Origin: Peteryoungia algae | Lineage (GTDB): Bacteria; Pseudomonadota; Alphaproteobacteria; Rhizobiales; Rhizobiaceae | Direction: 5' to 3' | NCBI RefSeq assembly: GCF_030369675.1 | Contig: NZ_CP128477.1 | Coordinates: 1,178,001 to 1,242,000 of the forward strand | Length of the DNA stretch: 64,000 bases | Shown: positions 1 through 11,203 of the stretch, piece by piece | Numbering within the stretch: the first letter of the stretch is position 1 | Layout: every line of letters begins with the position of its first letter | Translations under genes and position numbers: made by a program | The notes under the pieces: generated by a model | The model's database searches: none | What the model was told of the DNA's origin: nothing | The model's input: only the letters and a program-made list of their open reading frames with translations

Positions 1-1586
1 AGTTGATGGACCCCTGGAAGGAAGTCTACGCGCAGGAGACCGACAAGCGCACGCTGTCCGAGAGCATTGGCGATGCCGACGTCTTCCTCGGCCTGTCGGC
101 TGCGGGCGTTCTGAAGCCGGAACTGCTGGCGCGCATGGCGCCAAAGCCGCTGATCATGGCGCTCGCCAACCCGAAACCGGAAATCATGCCGGAAGAGGCC
201 CGCGCCGCCCGTCCCGACGCGATGATCTGCACCGGTCGTTCCGACTTCCCGAACCAGGTCAACAATGTCCTGTGCTTCCCCTACATATTCAGGGGTGCGC
301 TTGATTGCGGCGCCACCACAATCAACGAAGAGATGAAGATGGCGGCTGTGCGCGCCATCGCCGCACTCGCCCGCGAGGAAGTTTCGGAGGTCGCTGCAAA
401 AGCCTATACGGGCGAGACCCCGACCTTCGGTCCCGATTACCTGATCCCCTCGCCTTTCGATCCGCGTCTGATCCTGCGCATTGCTCCGGCCGTTGCCAGG
501 GCCGCCGCCGACAGCGGCGTCGCGCGCCGCCCGATTGCCGATTTCGACACCTATCTCGACCAGCTGAACCGCTTCGTCTTCCGCTCCGGCTTCGTCATGA
601 AGCCGATCTTTGCAGCCGCCAAGACCGCATCGAACAAGCGCGTGATCTTCGCCGAGGGCGAGGACGAGCGCGTGCTGCGTGCAGCGCAGGTCCTGCTCGA
701 AGACGGCATCGGCGAGCCGATCCTGATCGGACGCCCGCAGATCATCGAAACGCGCCTCCAGCGCTACGGACTGCGCATCAGGCCCGGCGTCGACTTCCAG
801 CTGGTCAATCCGGAAGACGATCCGCGCTACCGTGACTATGTCGACGATTACTTCGCGCTCGTCGGCCGCGCCGGCATCAACCCGGAAGCCGCTCGCACCA
901 TCGTTCGTACCAACACCACTGTCATCGGCGCGCTGGCCGTCAAGCGCGGTGAAGCCGATGCCTTGATCTGTGGCGTCGAAGGCCGCTTCGACCGGCATCT
1001 GCGCGACGTACGCCAGATCATCGGAAAACAGGAGGGCGTTCGGGACATCTCGGGCCTCAGCCTTCTGATTTCCCAGCGCGGCGCCATTTTCTTCACTGAC
1101 ACCTTCGTCACGGACGATCCATGTGCCGAGGAAATCGCCGAGATGACGATGCTGGCGGCGCAGGAAATCCGCCGCTTCGGCATCGCGCCCAAGGCGGCGC
1201 TTCTGTCGCATTCCAATTTCGGCTCCCGCCCCTCGCCCAGTGCCTCGAAGATGCGCAAGGCTCTGGAGATCATCCGCACCGAGGCACCGGACCTCGAGGT
1301 GGACGGCGAAATGCAGGGCGGCTCGGCACTGTCAGAGGTGCTGCGCAAGCGCGCCATGCCGGAGAGCACGCTGACCGGTGAGGCAAACCTTCTGGTCTTC
1401 CCGAATCTCGATGCGGCAAATATCTCGCTCGGGATCATGCGGACCATGATGGATGCCCTGCATGTGGGGCCGATCCTGCTCGGCGCAGCCATGCCTGTGC
1501 ATGTCCTGTCGACCTCGGTCACGTCGCGCGGCGTCGTCAACATGGCGGCACTCGCCGTCGTCGAGGCATCCCAGCCGGCCGGCTGA
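1..1586 (+). CDS. maeB: NADP-dependent malic enzyme, MaeB type (3' part)
   Basis: Oxidative decarboxylation of malate to pyruvate. The reading frame is open at the left edge, so the N-terminal catalytic part lies outside the window. The first ~190 visible residues are the C-terminal part of the malic enzyme NAD(P)-binding domain (LANPKPEI, TGRSDFPNQVNN). Residues from ~200 to the end form a phosphotransacetylase-like domain (RVIFAEGEDERVLRA, ALLSHSNFGS, LVFPNLDAANI), the fused regulatory module of MaeB-type enzymes. In this family the PTA-like part is thought to mediate acetyl-CoA regulation rather than catalysis. Stop TGA at 1584-1586. The next gene starts 112 bp downstream on the same strand and appears unrelated. 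Confidence 0.93.
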   Translation, partial: LMDPWKEVYAQETDKRTLSESIGDADVFLGLSAAGVLKPELLARMAPKPLIMALANPKPEIMPEEARAARPDAMICTGRSDFPNQVNNVLCFPYIFRGALDCGATTINEEMKMAAVRAIAALAREEVSEVAAKAYTGETPTFGPDYLIPSPFDPRLILRIAPAVARAAADSGVARRPIADFDTYLDQLNRFVFRSGFVMKPIFAAAKTASNKRVIFAEGEDERVLRAAQVLLEDGIGEPILIGRPQIIETRLQRYGLRIRPGVDFQLVNPEDDPRYRDYVDDYFALVGRAGINPEAARTIVRTNTTVIGALAVKRGEADALICGVEGRFDRHLRDVRQIIGKQEGVRDISGLSLLISQRGAIFFTDTFVTDDPCAEEIAEMTMLAAQEIRRFGIAPKAALLSHSNFGSRPSPSASKMRKALEIIRTEAPDLEVDGEMQGGSALSEVLRKRAMPESTLTGEANLLVFPNLDAANISLGIMRTMMDALHVGPILLGAAMPVHVLSTSVTSRGVVNMAALAVVEASQPAG

Positions 1587-1618
1587 CGGGAACATCTCCA
1601 GCTACGCGTCCATATGCC

Positions 1619-1662
1619 GGTTGCCGCGAAATTTGCCATCTGGACAAGCCAAAGCGGCAACC
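1619..1662. promoter_or_regulatory. Inverted repeat between maeB and luxR-type gene
   Basis: GGTTGCCGC at 1619-1627 is the perfect reverse complement of GCGGCAACC at 1654-1662, with a 26-nt spacer. It lies 33 nt after the maeB stop and 36 nt before the regulator start. There is no T-run, so it is a weak terminator candidate. It could equally be an operator or an RNA stem in the regulator leader. Confidence 0.3.
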
Positions 1663-1698
1663 CCGACACTGCCTCCCCTCGGAATCTAGGGGCGGCGA

Positions 1699-2415
1699 AT
1701 GGTTCAGGCAGGCGCGTATTTCGACATCTTGGATTGGCTGGAACGGCGGGAGACATGGGATCCCCCGGCGTTCCTGGCACGGCTGCAGGCGGCCTATGGC
1801 ACAGGGCCGATCACCTATCTGGACGCTGTCACCAGCAACGGCCGCTTACGGCCGCAGCGCATTCTCCACAGCCAGCGGCGCGATATCCAGCTGATCGCAC
1901 GGAGCCTTCAACGCAAGCCGGCCCAGGAGCAACTGTTGCGGGTCTTTTCGGCGCTCGAGCCGTTGCAGCTTGTATCCTGGCAGAACACCGGGAACTCCGA
2001 CCGGGTAATGTTGGGCTATCCGCTGCCGAGCCTGCCAGGCCGGCACAATTGCCTTCTCGTGGAAAGCTCCGCTTCAAGACAGGACGTCTCGGCCTGGTGT
2101 CGCGTCCATGATCGCGACCTCCTGAGCCTGGGTGCCATCTTCAACGGCCGAATGGCCCGGTCCAAACGGCTGGCCCCTGGCGGAAAGGTCCGCAAACATC
2201 CACTCACCCGTCGTGAACGCGAGACGCTGGCCTGGATCGCGGCCGGAAAAAGCTACTGGGAGACCGCCGTCATCCTCGGAATTTCCGAGCGCACAATCCG
2301 CCATTTCATGGCCAATGCCCGCCAGAAACTCGACGTCGTCAACAATGCCCAAGCCGTCGCCGAGGCTGTCTGGCAAGATCTTATCCCCCGTCTTGCGGAG
2401 CACCAGCTGCCGTGA
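1699..2415 (+). CDS. LuxR-family transcriptional regulator
   Basis: Predicted quorum-sensing regulator, 238 aa. The C-terminal ~65 residues are a textbook LuxR helix-turn-helix (LTRRERETLAWIAAGKSYWE followed by ILGISERTIRHFMANARQKL). The N-terminal ~160 residues occupy the autoinducer-binding domain position, but I cannot find the usual spaced W/Y/DP ligand-pocket residues, so ligand binding is uncertain. The start ATG follows a GGGGCGG purine stretch. The acyl-homoserine lactone synthase gene lies 121 bp downstream on the same strand, the arrangement of rhizobial SinR/SinI and CinR/CinI pairs. Its direct target is probably that synthase gene (inference). Confidence 0.88.
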   Translation: MVQAGAYFDILDWLERRETWDPPAFLARLQAAYGTGPITYLDAVTSNGRLRPQRILHSQRRDIQLIARSLQRKPAQEQLLRVFSALEPLQLVSWQNTGNSDRVMLGYPLPSLPGRHNCLLVESSASRQDVSAWCRVHDRDLLSLGAIFNGRMARSKRLAPGGKVRKHPLTRRERETLAWIAAGKSYWETAVILGISERTIRHFMANARQKLDVVNNAQAVAEAVWQDLIPRLAEHQLP

Positions 2416-2455
2416 ACCGAACCCAACCCGAAACAATATCATAGATTGCAATATT

Positions 2456-2480
2456 GAAACTGGACGCCACCGCCAGTTTC
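2456..2480. promoter_or_regulatory. Perfect inverted repeat upstream of the luxI-type gene
   Basis: GAAACTGG (2456-2463), nine-base spacer, CCAGTTTC (2473-2480): an exact 8-bp dyad of 25 bp total, 57 bp upstream of the synthase ATG and 41 bp after the luxR-type stop. It does not match the canonical 20-bp lux box, which ends in CTG/CAG halves with a shorter spacer. No T-run follows, so an operator is at least as likely as a terminator. Confidence 0.4.
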
Positions 2481-2536
2481 AGACGCCTTTGCGGAACCGC
2501 ATGCTGCCAGCTCCATTCAACAAGAAGGAGAACCGC

Positions 2537-3178
2537 ATGATCAGGATCATCAACGGCACCCGGCGAAACCAGTTTCCCGAAGACATCGACGCCATGCACA
2601 GGCTGCGCAAGCGGGTCTTCCATGACCTCCTGGGCTGGGACGTCCAGGTGCGTGACGCCTGGGAGATCGACGACTACGACCGAGCCAATCCGCTCTATGT
2701 TCTCTCCTATGGCGAGGAGGGGCGGCTGCGTGGCGCGCTGCGCCTTTTGCCGACACTGGGGCCGAACATGCTCGATGATACGTTTCCGGTCCTGCTCGGC
2801 GACCGTCCTGAGATCCGCAGCGCCGAGATCTGGGAATCCAGCCGCTTCTGCATCGACCCGGAAATCTCGCAGGATCGCGCCAGCAACCAGGTGACGATTG
2901 CCGCCGCCGAACTCATGTGTGGCGTCGGCGAATTGGGGCTGACCTCCGGCCTCAGCCACATCGTGACCGTCACAGATGTTTTCCTGGAGCGCATGTTCAA
3001 GCGGATGGGCTGCCCGGGCATTCGCATCGGCGAGCCGAAGCGCATCGGCATCGTCCAGGCGGTCGCGGTTTCCTGGGAGGTCTCCCAGGACCTGCTCGAC
3101 CGCATGAAGGCCATCGCCGCGATCGACGGCAGCGTGTTGGAGCACCGGATGACGCTGACCGCAGCCCAGGCCGCCTGA
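2537..3178 (+). CDS. Acyl-homoserine lactone synthase (LuxI/CinI-like)
   Basis: Makes an N-acyl-homoserine lactone from S-adenosylmethionine and an acyl-ACP; 213 aa, normal for LuxI proteins. The invariant LuxI residues are visible at the expected places: Arg24 and Phe28 in RLRKRVFHD, Trp34 in LGWDVQ, the acidic cluster EIDDYD at 43-48, Arg69 in RGALRLLPT, and Glu100/Arg103 in IWESSRF. The ATG at 2537 is preceded by AAGGAG at 2525-2530, which fixes the start. It is paired with the LuxR-type gene upstream. The overall look is closest to rhizobial CinI/SinI enzymes that use long acyl chains, but chain length cannot be read from sequence. Confidence 0.93.
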   Translation: MIRIINGTRRNQFPEDIDAMHRLRKRVFHDLLGWDVQVRDAWEIDDYDRANPLYVLSYGEEGRLRGALRLLPTLGPNMLDDTFPVLLGDRPEIRSAEIWESSRFCIDPEISQDRASNQVTIAAAELMCGVGELGLTSGLSHIVTVTDVFLERMFKRMGCPGIRIGEPKRIGIVQAVAVSWEVSQDLLDRMKAIAAIDGSVLEHRMTLTAAQAA

Positions 3179-3312
3179 CCGACGAAAGGCGGTCGCTGCA
3201 CGGCAAGCGGCGACCGCCAACTCAACTGTCATTTTACTTTGGGGACCGCTCCGCTATCCTGCCGGCGATCAGGGTCGTTTCGTCCCTGCACGCGACAACG
3301 GAAATACGAATT

Positions 3313-5282
<1,970 letters not shown>

Positions 5283-5330
5283 CGCTTGTATCCCGAAGCG
5301 GCAAGCTTCGACAGGCCAAAAACGACAGGG

Positions 5331-6167
5331 TCAATCCTCGACCGGAAAGTAACGGACGAACGCGAAGGCCGTCCCGTCCGGCGACCAGTTCGGAACGTTG
5401 ATCGAACCCTGCCCGCCGAAGAACTCGAACAGCGTCTCGACATTTCCGCCATCGGCATCCATCAGCCGAAGCCGGACCTGCTTGTCGCGGGGATGGCCGG
5501 AGACATCGGCGTCATAGGAGAGGAACAGGACCTTGCTTCCGTCTGGCGAAGGATGCGGGAACCAGTCGCCATAGCCATCGGAAGTAAGCTGCTCCAGTCC
5601 CGTGCCATCGGTGCGCATCCGCCAGATCTGCATGGTGCCGGTGCGGCTGGAATTGAAATAGATCCACTGGCCGTCGGGCGAATAATCGGGACCGTCATTG
5701 TGTCCCTCGCCAAAAGTCAGCCGCTGCTCAGACCCGCCCTTGGTCGGGATCGTGTAGATGTCGAAGGCCCCGTTCCGTTCACCGCAATAGGCAAGCACAT
5801 TCCCGTCCGGCGACCAGCCATGCCAATAAGACGGCATATTCGCCGTCACCTGACGTGGCTCGTCATCCCCATCGCCGAGCAGATAGATGCAGGACTTGCC
5901 ATGGAGTGTATGGTCGGAAAAGACGATCGAAGCGCCGTCAGGTGAAATTCCGTGGTCGTTGTTGAGCCGGACGGCAAAACCGGTATCGATCAGTTCCGGT
6001 GCCGGATCATCTTCGTCGAGCGGCAGTGCATAGATGAGGCCGTCGCCATTGATGACGAGGAAATCACCGTCGCGCGACCAGTTGGGCGCCTCGACGAGGT
6101 CTTCCGTCTCCCAGACAACCTCGCATTCGCGTGTCGCCATGTCGTAGATTTCGACCGAACTGCGCAT
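5331..6167 (-). CDS. TolB-like beta-propeller (PD40 repeat) protein
   Basis: 278 aa with at least five WD40-like/PD40 blades, each carrying the xSPDG signature ([66 protein letters not shown]). These resemble the C-terminal propeller of TolB, but there is no signal peptide and no TolB N-terminal domain, so it is probably cytoplasmic. It may bind a protein or oligosaccharide; the substrate is unknown. The gene stands alone, upstream of the bluB riboswitch on the same strand, with 268 bp between its stop and the bluB ATG. Confidence 0.82.
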   Translation of the reverse strand: MRSSVEIYDMATRECEVVWETEDLVEAPNWSRDGDFLVINGDGLIYALPLDEDDPAPELIDTGFAVRLNNDHGISPDGASIVFSDHTLHGKSCIYLLGDGDDEPRQVTANMPSYWHGWSPDGNVLAYCGERNGAFDIYTIPTKGGSEQRLTFGEGHNDGPDYSPDGQWIYFNSSRTGTMQIWRMRTDGTGLEQLTSDGYGDWFPHPSPDGSKVLFLSYDADVSGHPRDKQVRLRLMDADGGNVETLFEFFGGQGSINVPNWSPDGTAFAFVRYFPVED

Positions 6168-6286
6168 CCTGGACTCCCTGTCCGCCGAAAAGCCAGCTTC
6201 AGTGGCTACGGCAAATAAACTCGATTACCCGCGCAGCACACGTTGGCAATATTGATAAAGGGCCGCAAAAGCCCGCAATTTGACGC

Positions 6287-7969
6287 TCACGCGCGATCCC
6301 GGAAGCGGTTCGTGATCGGATAGCGACGATCGCGTCCGAAATTCTTCTTGGTGATTTTGACGCCCGGCGCCGACTGGCGGCGCTTGTATTCGGCGAGATA
6401 GAGCAGGTGTTCGACCCGGTGCACCGTCCCAAGGTCGTGGCCGCGCGCGACGATCTCCTCGACGCCCATTTCCTTCTCGACAAGGCATTCGAGGATGTCG
6501 TCAAGGACGGGATAGGGCGGAAGCGAGTCCTGGTCGGTCTGGTTCGGACGCAGCTCCGCAGAGGGCGCCTTGGAGAGGATGTTCTGCGGGATCACCTCGC
6601 CAGACGGCCCCAGAGCGCCCGGCGGCACGTTCTGGTTCCTCCAGGCCGAGAGTGCATAGACCTGCATCTTGTAGAGGTCCTTGATCGGATTGAAGCCACC
6701 ATTCATGTCGCCATAGAGCGTGGCATAGCCGACAGACATTTCCGACTTGTTGCCCGTTGTCACGACCATCGAGCCGAACTTGTTGGAGACCGCCATAAGG
6801 ATCGTGCCGCGTGTACGGCTCTGCAGGTTTTCCTCGGTGATACCGCTCTCGGTGCCCTCGAACATCTCGGAGAGCGACGACAGGAAGCCTTCCACCGGCT
6901 CCTGGATGGGCACGATGTCGTAGTGGCAACCCAGCGCCTTGGCACAGGCCTCGGCATCGGCAAAGCTCTCCTGCGAGGTATAGCGATAGGGCAGCATGAT
7001 CGTGCGCACCCGCTCCTCGCCGAGCGCATCCACGGCAATGGCCGCACAGATGGCCGAATCGATGCCGCCAGACAGTCCGAGCACCACGCTCTTGAACCCG
7101 TTCTTGTTGACATAGTCTCGGAAACCCAGCACGCAGGCTCGGTAGTCCGCCTCTTCCTTCTCCGGTATGCGCGACATCGGACCCTGGTCGCAGCGCCAGC
7201 CGTCATCGGAGCGTTTCCAGGTGGTGACGGAGAGCGTCTCCTCGAATTGGCTCATCTGAAAGGCGAGCGACTTGTCACCGTTGAAGGCGAAGCTCGCGCC
7301 GTCGAAAACAAGTTCGTCCTGGCCGCCAAGCTGATTGGCGAAGATGAGCGGCAGCCCGGTTTCGATGACCTGACGCAGCGCCACCTGATGGCGCACGTCG
7401 ACCTTGCCGCGGTAATAGGGCGAACCATTCGGTACAAGCAGGATTTCGGCACCCGTTTCGGCCAGTGTCTCGCAGACCCCGAGATCGTTCCAGATCTCTT
7501 CGCAGATCGGCACGCCGATGCGCACGCCGCGAAAATTGACGGGACCCGGCATTTCGCCTTCCACGAAGACGCGCTTCTCGTCGAACTCTCCGTAATTCGG
7601 CAGGTCGATCTTGTCGCGGAAGGAGAGGATGCGGCCACCATCGAGAATGGCGACGGAATTATGCCGTCCCGCCTCGCCCTGGCGCGGAAACCCGACGATC
7701 ACCCCCGGGCCGCCATCAGCCGTGTCGTTGGCGAGCGCTTCCACGGCCTGCAGACAGGCGGCGAGAAAGGCGGGCTTCAGGACGAGATCTTCCGGCGGAT
7801 AACCGGAAATGAAGAGCTCCGTCAGCAGCAGCAGGTCAGCCCCCTGCCCGGCGGCATCGGCGCGTGCCGCACGCGCCTTGGCGAGATTGCCGGCGACGTC
7901 GCCGACAACAGGATTGCACTGTGCCACCGCGATACGCAGGACGTCTGAGATTTTCTTTGCTTCGCTCAT
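6287..7969 (-). CDS. nadE: Glutamine-dependent NAD+ synthetase
   Basis: Last step of NAD+ synthesis, amidating nicotinic acid adenine dinucleotide with ammonia released from glutamine. 560 aa. The N-terminal ~260 residues are a nitrilase-type glutaminase: catalytic Glu in LLLTELFISGYPPEDL, Lys in the LPNYGEFDEKRVF region, Cys in GVPICEEIW. The C-terminal synthetase has the ATP-pyrophosphatase P-loop LGLSGGIDSA and YATLYGDMNGGFNPIKD. Full-length for the two-domain family. The ATG at 7969 follows an intergenic region shared with the divergent sulfatase-like gene. Confidence 0.96.
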   Translation of the reverse strand: MSEAKKISDVLRIAVAQCNPVVGDVAGNLAKARAARADAAGQGADLLLLTELFISGYPPEDLVLKPAFLAACLQAVEALANDTADGGPGVIVGFPRQGEAGRHNSVAILDGGRILSFRDKIDLPNYGEFDEKRVFVEGEMPGPVNFRGVRIGVPICEEIWNDLGVCETLAETGAEILLVPNGSPYYRGKVDVRHQVALRQVIETGLPLIFANQLGGQDELVFDGASFAFNGDKSLAFQMSQFEETLSVTTWKRSDDGWRCDQGPMSRIPEKEEADYRACVLGFRDYVNKNGFKSVVLGLSGGIDSAICAAIAVDALGEERVRTIMLPYRYTSQESFADAEACAKALGCHYDIVPIQEPVEGFLSSLSEMFEGTESGITEENLQSRTRGTILMAVSNKFGSMVVTTGNKSEMSVGYATLYGDMNGGFNPIKDLYKMQVYALSAWRNQNVPPGALGPSGEVIPQNILSKAPSAELRPNQTDQDSLPPYPVLDDILECLVEKEMGVEEIVARGHDLGTVHRVEHLLYLAEYKRRQSAPGVKITKKNFGRDRRYPITNRFRDRA

Positions 7970-8126
7970 GACACCGATTTAGCCCCTCGCAGATCGGATC
8001 GCAACGTCGCTTCTCGCAGTCGTCATCTGCCATGTCCGCAGCGGCTGACCAATCCCCCCGGAATTGTGGGAACCAAGCTTCATGCGTCACGGTTCATGTA
8101 GCATTCATGACGTTTGTGTGACACCT

Positions 8127-10106
8127 ATGCGAAGCTTTCATGACACCGCCCATGCCCCGGAGTTCGACGTGGTTCAGACCAACCCGAAATCGATTGTTGC
8201 GAACATGTTCAACGCCGTGGGCGCGACCCGTGAACGGGAGTCCGGCGCGTCCTTTATCGTGCAGTTGCTCATTCAGTGGGTCAACACGGCGCTGATTGCT
8301 GTCGCGATCGTTTTCATCAGCGAGGTCCTTGCCCGCGGAAGCGTGACCGACATCGTCGAATACATGACCTCGTTCAACCGACCGGGTCTGGTCGCCACAG
8401 GCGTGGTCTTCCTCGTTCTCCTCTGTGCCGACGCCATGATCGGCAAGGCCCATCAATCGGCGCTCTTCGTCGGTCCCCTTCTGCTCCTGCCTGCCTTCTT
8501 TTCCGGACAGAAGCAGCAGTTCCTGTCGGACCCGCTCTTCCCGAGCGATCTCCTTTTCGGCCGCCAGATCCTGGAACTCCTGCCAGCCATGGTCGCAGCC
8601 GAGCCCTTGAAGGCCGTTGGCCTTGCGGTCGGATGCGTTGTTTTCATCGTCGCCTTCGCGGCACTGATCTGGAAGAGCCGCAAGGTCTTTCCCAAGCTGA
8701 ACCTGTCGGGCCGCGGAACGCGCCTTGCCCTGTCCCTCCCGCTTCTCATCGGGTTTGCATCCCTGATGGATCCGATGACGTTTTCGGCTTTCCGCGATCG
8801 CCTCAACATCGTGCCCATGATGTGGGACCAGAAGGAAAACTATCGGCACAACGGCTTCCTCATGGCGTTTGCCTTCAACGTGCCAATGGCAAACGTCAGC
8901 GCGCCCGACGGCTACAGCAACCTGGCCATCACCGACATGCAGACCGATCTATTGCCGGCTTCCTTCTTCTCCGGACGCCAGGCCGATGTGATCGTCGTCA
9001 TGAGCGAGTCCCTCTGGGATCCGACCAGGATGAGCAGCGTGCGCTACTCCGCCGATCCCATGCCGACCATCCGCGCGGCTCAATCGGGCCAGGTCTTCTC
9101 GCCCGAATTCGGCGGCATGACCGCCAATGTCGAGTTCGAGTCGCTGACCGGCTTCTCGAATGCCTTCCTGCCCTATGGCAGCATTCCCTATCAGCAGTAT
9201 ATTCGTCGACCGGTTCCCTCGCTCGCCACGTTTTTCCAGTCCAAGGGCTATGTGACCAAAGCCTTCCATCCCTTCCAGGGCTGGTTCTGGAACCGCACCA
9301 ACGTCTATCAGTCGCTGGGCTTCGAGGAGTTCCACTCGCAAGACAACATGCCGGCCATGAGCAAGCGCGGCATCTTCGCCTCTGACGAAGACCTGACGCG
9401 CTTCATCATCAAGGAAGCAGACAATACGGATCAGCCGTTCTTCTTCTTCGCGGTCACCCTTCAGGGCCACGGCCCCTACGAGCATAACCGCTACAAGAAG
9501 AACACGATCGCGGTCGATGCGCCCACACTCTCCGAGGCCAGCACCAACTCGCTTGCAACCTATACGCAAGGGGTGAAGGAAGCCGATCAGAGCCTCAAGG
9601 CTTTGATGGACTGGGCCAAGAAGCGCCGTCGCGAGACAATCATCGTGCTCTTCGGCGACCACTTGCCGCCGCTGAATGCCGTCTACACGGAAAGCGGCTA
9701 CATGGCGAACGTGGTCGCGACCCGCAAGGCATCGGTTGCCACCATGAAGCGCGAGCACGAAACGCCGCTCGTCATCTGGTCATCCAAGCGCGGCGCACAG
9801 AAGGATATCGGCTCGGTGAGCCCGTCGCAGCTGCCCTACTACATCGTCCGCATGGCTGGCTATCGTCACCCCTACTATACCGGCATGCTCGGTCGTGTCG
9901 CGGAACGCTATTCGGTCATCGACCGGCACCAGCTGATAGGCCGCAACAACAAGGCTCAGGCCGACTGGGCGATGTCCGGTCAGGTGGATCCGCTGATCCG
10001 TGACTACCGCCTGCTGCAGCACGATGTCATGTTCGGCGAGGGCTACGGAGTGGAGAGTTTCTTCCCCGAGCACACCAATCGCCAGCAGGCAGCACCGAGC
10101 AGCTGA
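8127..10106 (+). CDS. LTA synthase-like membrane phosphoglycerol transferase / sulfatase-fold protein
   Basis: About 659 aa from the ATG at 8127; upstream ATGs at 8064 and 8082 and a downstream one at 8205 are also in frame, and no strong SD decides. Residues ~30-230 hold about five membrane segments. The periplasmic C-terminal domain has the LtaS/OpgB sulfatase fold: metal ligand region VIVVMSESLWDP, probable nucleophile Thr in GGMTANVEFESLTG, NRTNVYQSLGF, HGPY (His) and LFGDHLPP (Asp-His). In Gram-negatives such enzymes move phosphoglycerol from phosphatidylglycerol to glucans; in rhizobia the likely acceptor is cyclic beta-glucan (CgmB-like role). That acceptor is inference. A strong terminator follows. 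Confidence 0.8.
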   Translation: MRSFHDTAHAPEFDVVQTNPKSIVANMFNAVGATRERESGASFIVQLLIQWVNTALIAVAIVFISEVLARGSVTDIVEYMTSFNRPGLVATGVVFLVLLCADAMIGKAHQSALFVGPLLLLPAFFSGQKQQFLSDPLFPSDLLFGRQILELLPAMVAAEPLKAVGLAVGCVVFIVAFAALIWKSRKVFPKLNLSGRGTRLALSLPLLIGFASLMDPMTFSAFRDRLNIVPMMWDQKENYRHNGFLMAFAFNVPMANVSAPDGYSNLAITDMQTDLLPASFFSGRQADVIVVMSESLWDPTRMSSVRYSADPMPTIRAAQSGQVFSPEFGGMTANVEFESLTGFSNAFLPYGSIPYQQYIRRPVPSLATFFQSKGYVTKAFHPFQGWFWNRTNVYQSLGFEEFHSQDNMPAMSKRGIFASDEDLTRFIIKEADNTDQPFFFFAVTLQGHGPYEHNRYKKNTIAVDAPTLSEASTNSLATYTQGVKEADQSLKALMDWAKKRRRETIIVLFGDHLPPLNAVYTESGYMANVVATRKASVATMKREHETPLVIWSSKRGAQKDIGSVSPSQLPYYIVRMAGYRHPYYTGMLGRVAERYSVIDRHQLIGRNNKAQADWAMSGQVDPLIRDYRLLQHDVMFGEGYGVESFFPEHTNRQQAAPSS

Positions 10107-10149
10107 GCTCGCGCGGCTCCCGGTCGCGGACATCCATAGACATGATTTG

Positions 10150-10185
10150 ATGGGGGGCGCTATTGCAGCACCCCCCATTTTTGGC
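10150..10185 (+). terminator. Rho-independent terminator after the sulfatase-like gene
   Basis: ATGGGGGG (10150-10157) pairs with CCCCCCAT (10171-10178); an inner GCT/AGC pair closes a five-base loop after one mismatch. TTTTT follows directly (10178-10182), and a second T-run is at about 10193-10200. It sits 43 bp after the sulfatase-like stop. Confidence 0.88.
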
Positions 10186-10309
10186 GTAGACTTTTTTTTA
10201 TTGACCCAATCCGACCGCTGGACAGTATTTGCCCAAACTGTTCTTGGCATGGCCAAGCAGTTTACCCAAGCCCTTGATCAAATTCGAAGTTTTGAGCCGA
10301 GCCGTTACC

Positions 10310-11197
10310 ATGCAGCTAATGACGCGTGCTGAAATTGCAGCACATCCCCTCTACCCGGACATTGAAAAGCAGATCGCACAACATCTCATTGGCATCCACA
10401 TCCGGACTCCACGCATGTCCCGCCTCAAGGCTTCCCATCGGAAATGGCTGATGACACAATCCGTCTTTGCACTGGCGCTTCGCCGGAGCGAAGATGACCC
10501 GCTGTCCGGCCTGACGGCGACGCGTTTCGTTGAGACCGTGATGCGCCTGGGTGCTGCCAGCCGCAACACCGCCACCGGCTACCTCGCCGAGCTGGTCGCC
10601 TACAAGTTCCTGCGGGACGTGCCGGATGTACCGGACAAGCGAGTGCGCGTCCTGGAGCCAACAGAGCTCAGCCTCAACGGCATGCGCAGCTGGTTCAACG
10701 GCCACCTCGCCTGCCTTGACAGGCTCGATGGCGGCAATCGTGAAATGACCTCTCTGGCCGAGGAGAGGATATTCCTGATCGCCCAGCCGATCGGAGCCGA
10801 CATCATGGTTTCGGATCCCCTCTGGCTGGAACCCCCTGACACGATTGGGCATTTCCTCTGGTCCGACCTCGGTGGCATCATCCTTCACGACCTCTTCTCG
10901 CGCCTCGACAATGTCGACCGGACCGCACCCGCCATCTCCTGTGGCCCGGTGACGCTGGTGGAACTGAGCGAGATGTATCAGGTCTCGACGACCAACTTGA
11001 AGCGCATGTTCAAGAAGGCCGAAACCGACGGCCTGCTCGCATGGGAGCAGCCGCGCCGACGGGGCGAGCTGCTGCTCACCAGCCGCTTCATCGAAGACTA
11101 TTTCACCTGGCAGTCTGCAAAGTTCGTGGCCATCGACCAATCCTACCATCTCGCTCTGGCGCAACTGGGCAAGATCGAAAACGCAGCCGCCGCCTGA
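10310..11197 (+). CDS. Uncharacterised protein with C-terminal winged-helix-like DNA-binding region
   Basis: 295 aa from the ATG at 10310 (another ATG at 10319; neither has a strong SD). I do not recognise the family. The chain is mostly alpha-helical and soluble. A helix-turn-helix-like stretch lies near residues 220-275 (LVELSEMYQVSTTNLKRMFK, then AETDGLLAWEQPRRRGELLL, like the recognition helix and wing of a winged helix). A second HTH-like helix pair near residue 85 (GAASRNTATGYLAELVAYKF) resembles a MarR/GntR arrangement. It is probably a transcription factor without an obvious ligand domain. It stands alone between a terminator and convergent genes. Confidence 0.6.
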   Translation: MQLMTRAEIAAHPLYPDIEKQIAQHLIGIHIRTPRMSRLKASHRKWLMTQSVFALALRRSEDDPLSGLTATRFVETVMRLGAASRNTATGYLAELVAYKFLRDVPDVPDKRVRVLEPTELSLNGMRSWFNGHLACLDRLDGGNREMTSLAEERIFLIAQPIGADIMVSDPLWLEPPDTIGHFLWSDLGGIILHDLFSRLDNVDRTAPAISCGPVTLVELSEMYQVSTTNLKRMFKKAETDGLLAWEQPRRRGELLLTSRFIEDYFTWQSAKFVAIDQSYHLALAQLGKIENAAAA

Positions 11198-11203
11198 CGC
11201 GCC

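Noticed and set aside
6407..7948. A 513-codon open frame antisense to nadE
   Set aside because: Same artefact: nadE motifs are intact on the minus strand and the antisense product has an Arg/His-rich composition with no domain.
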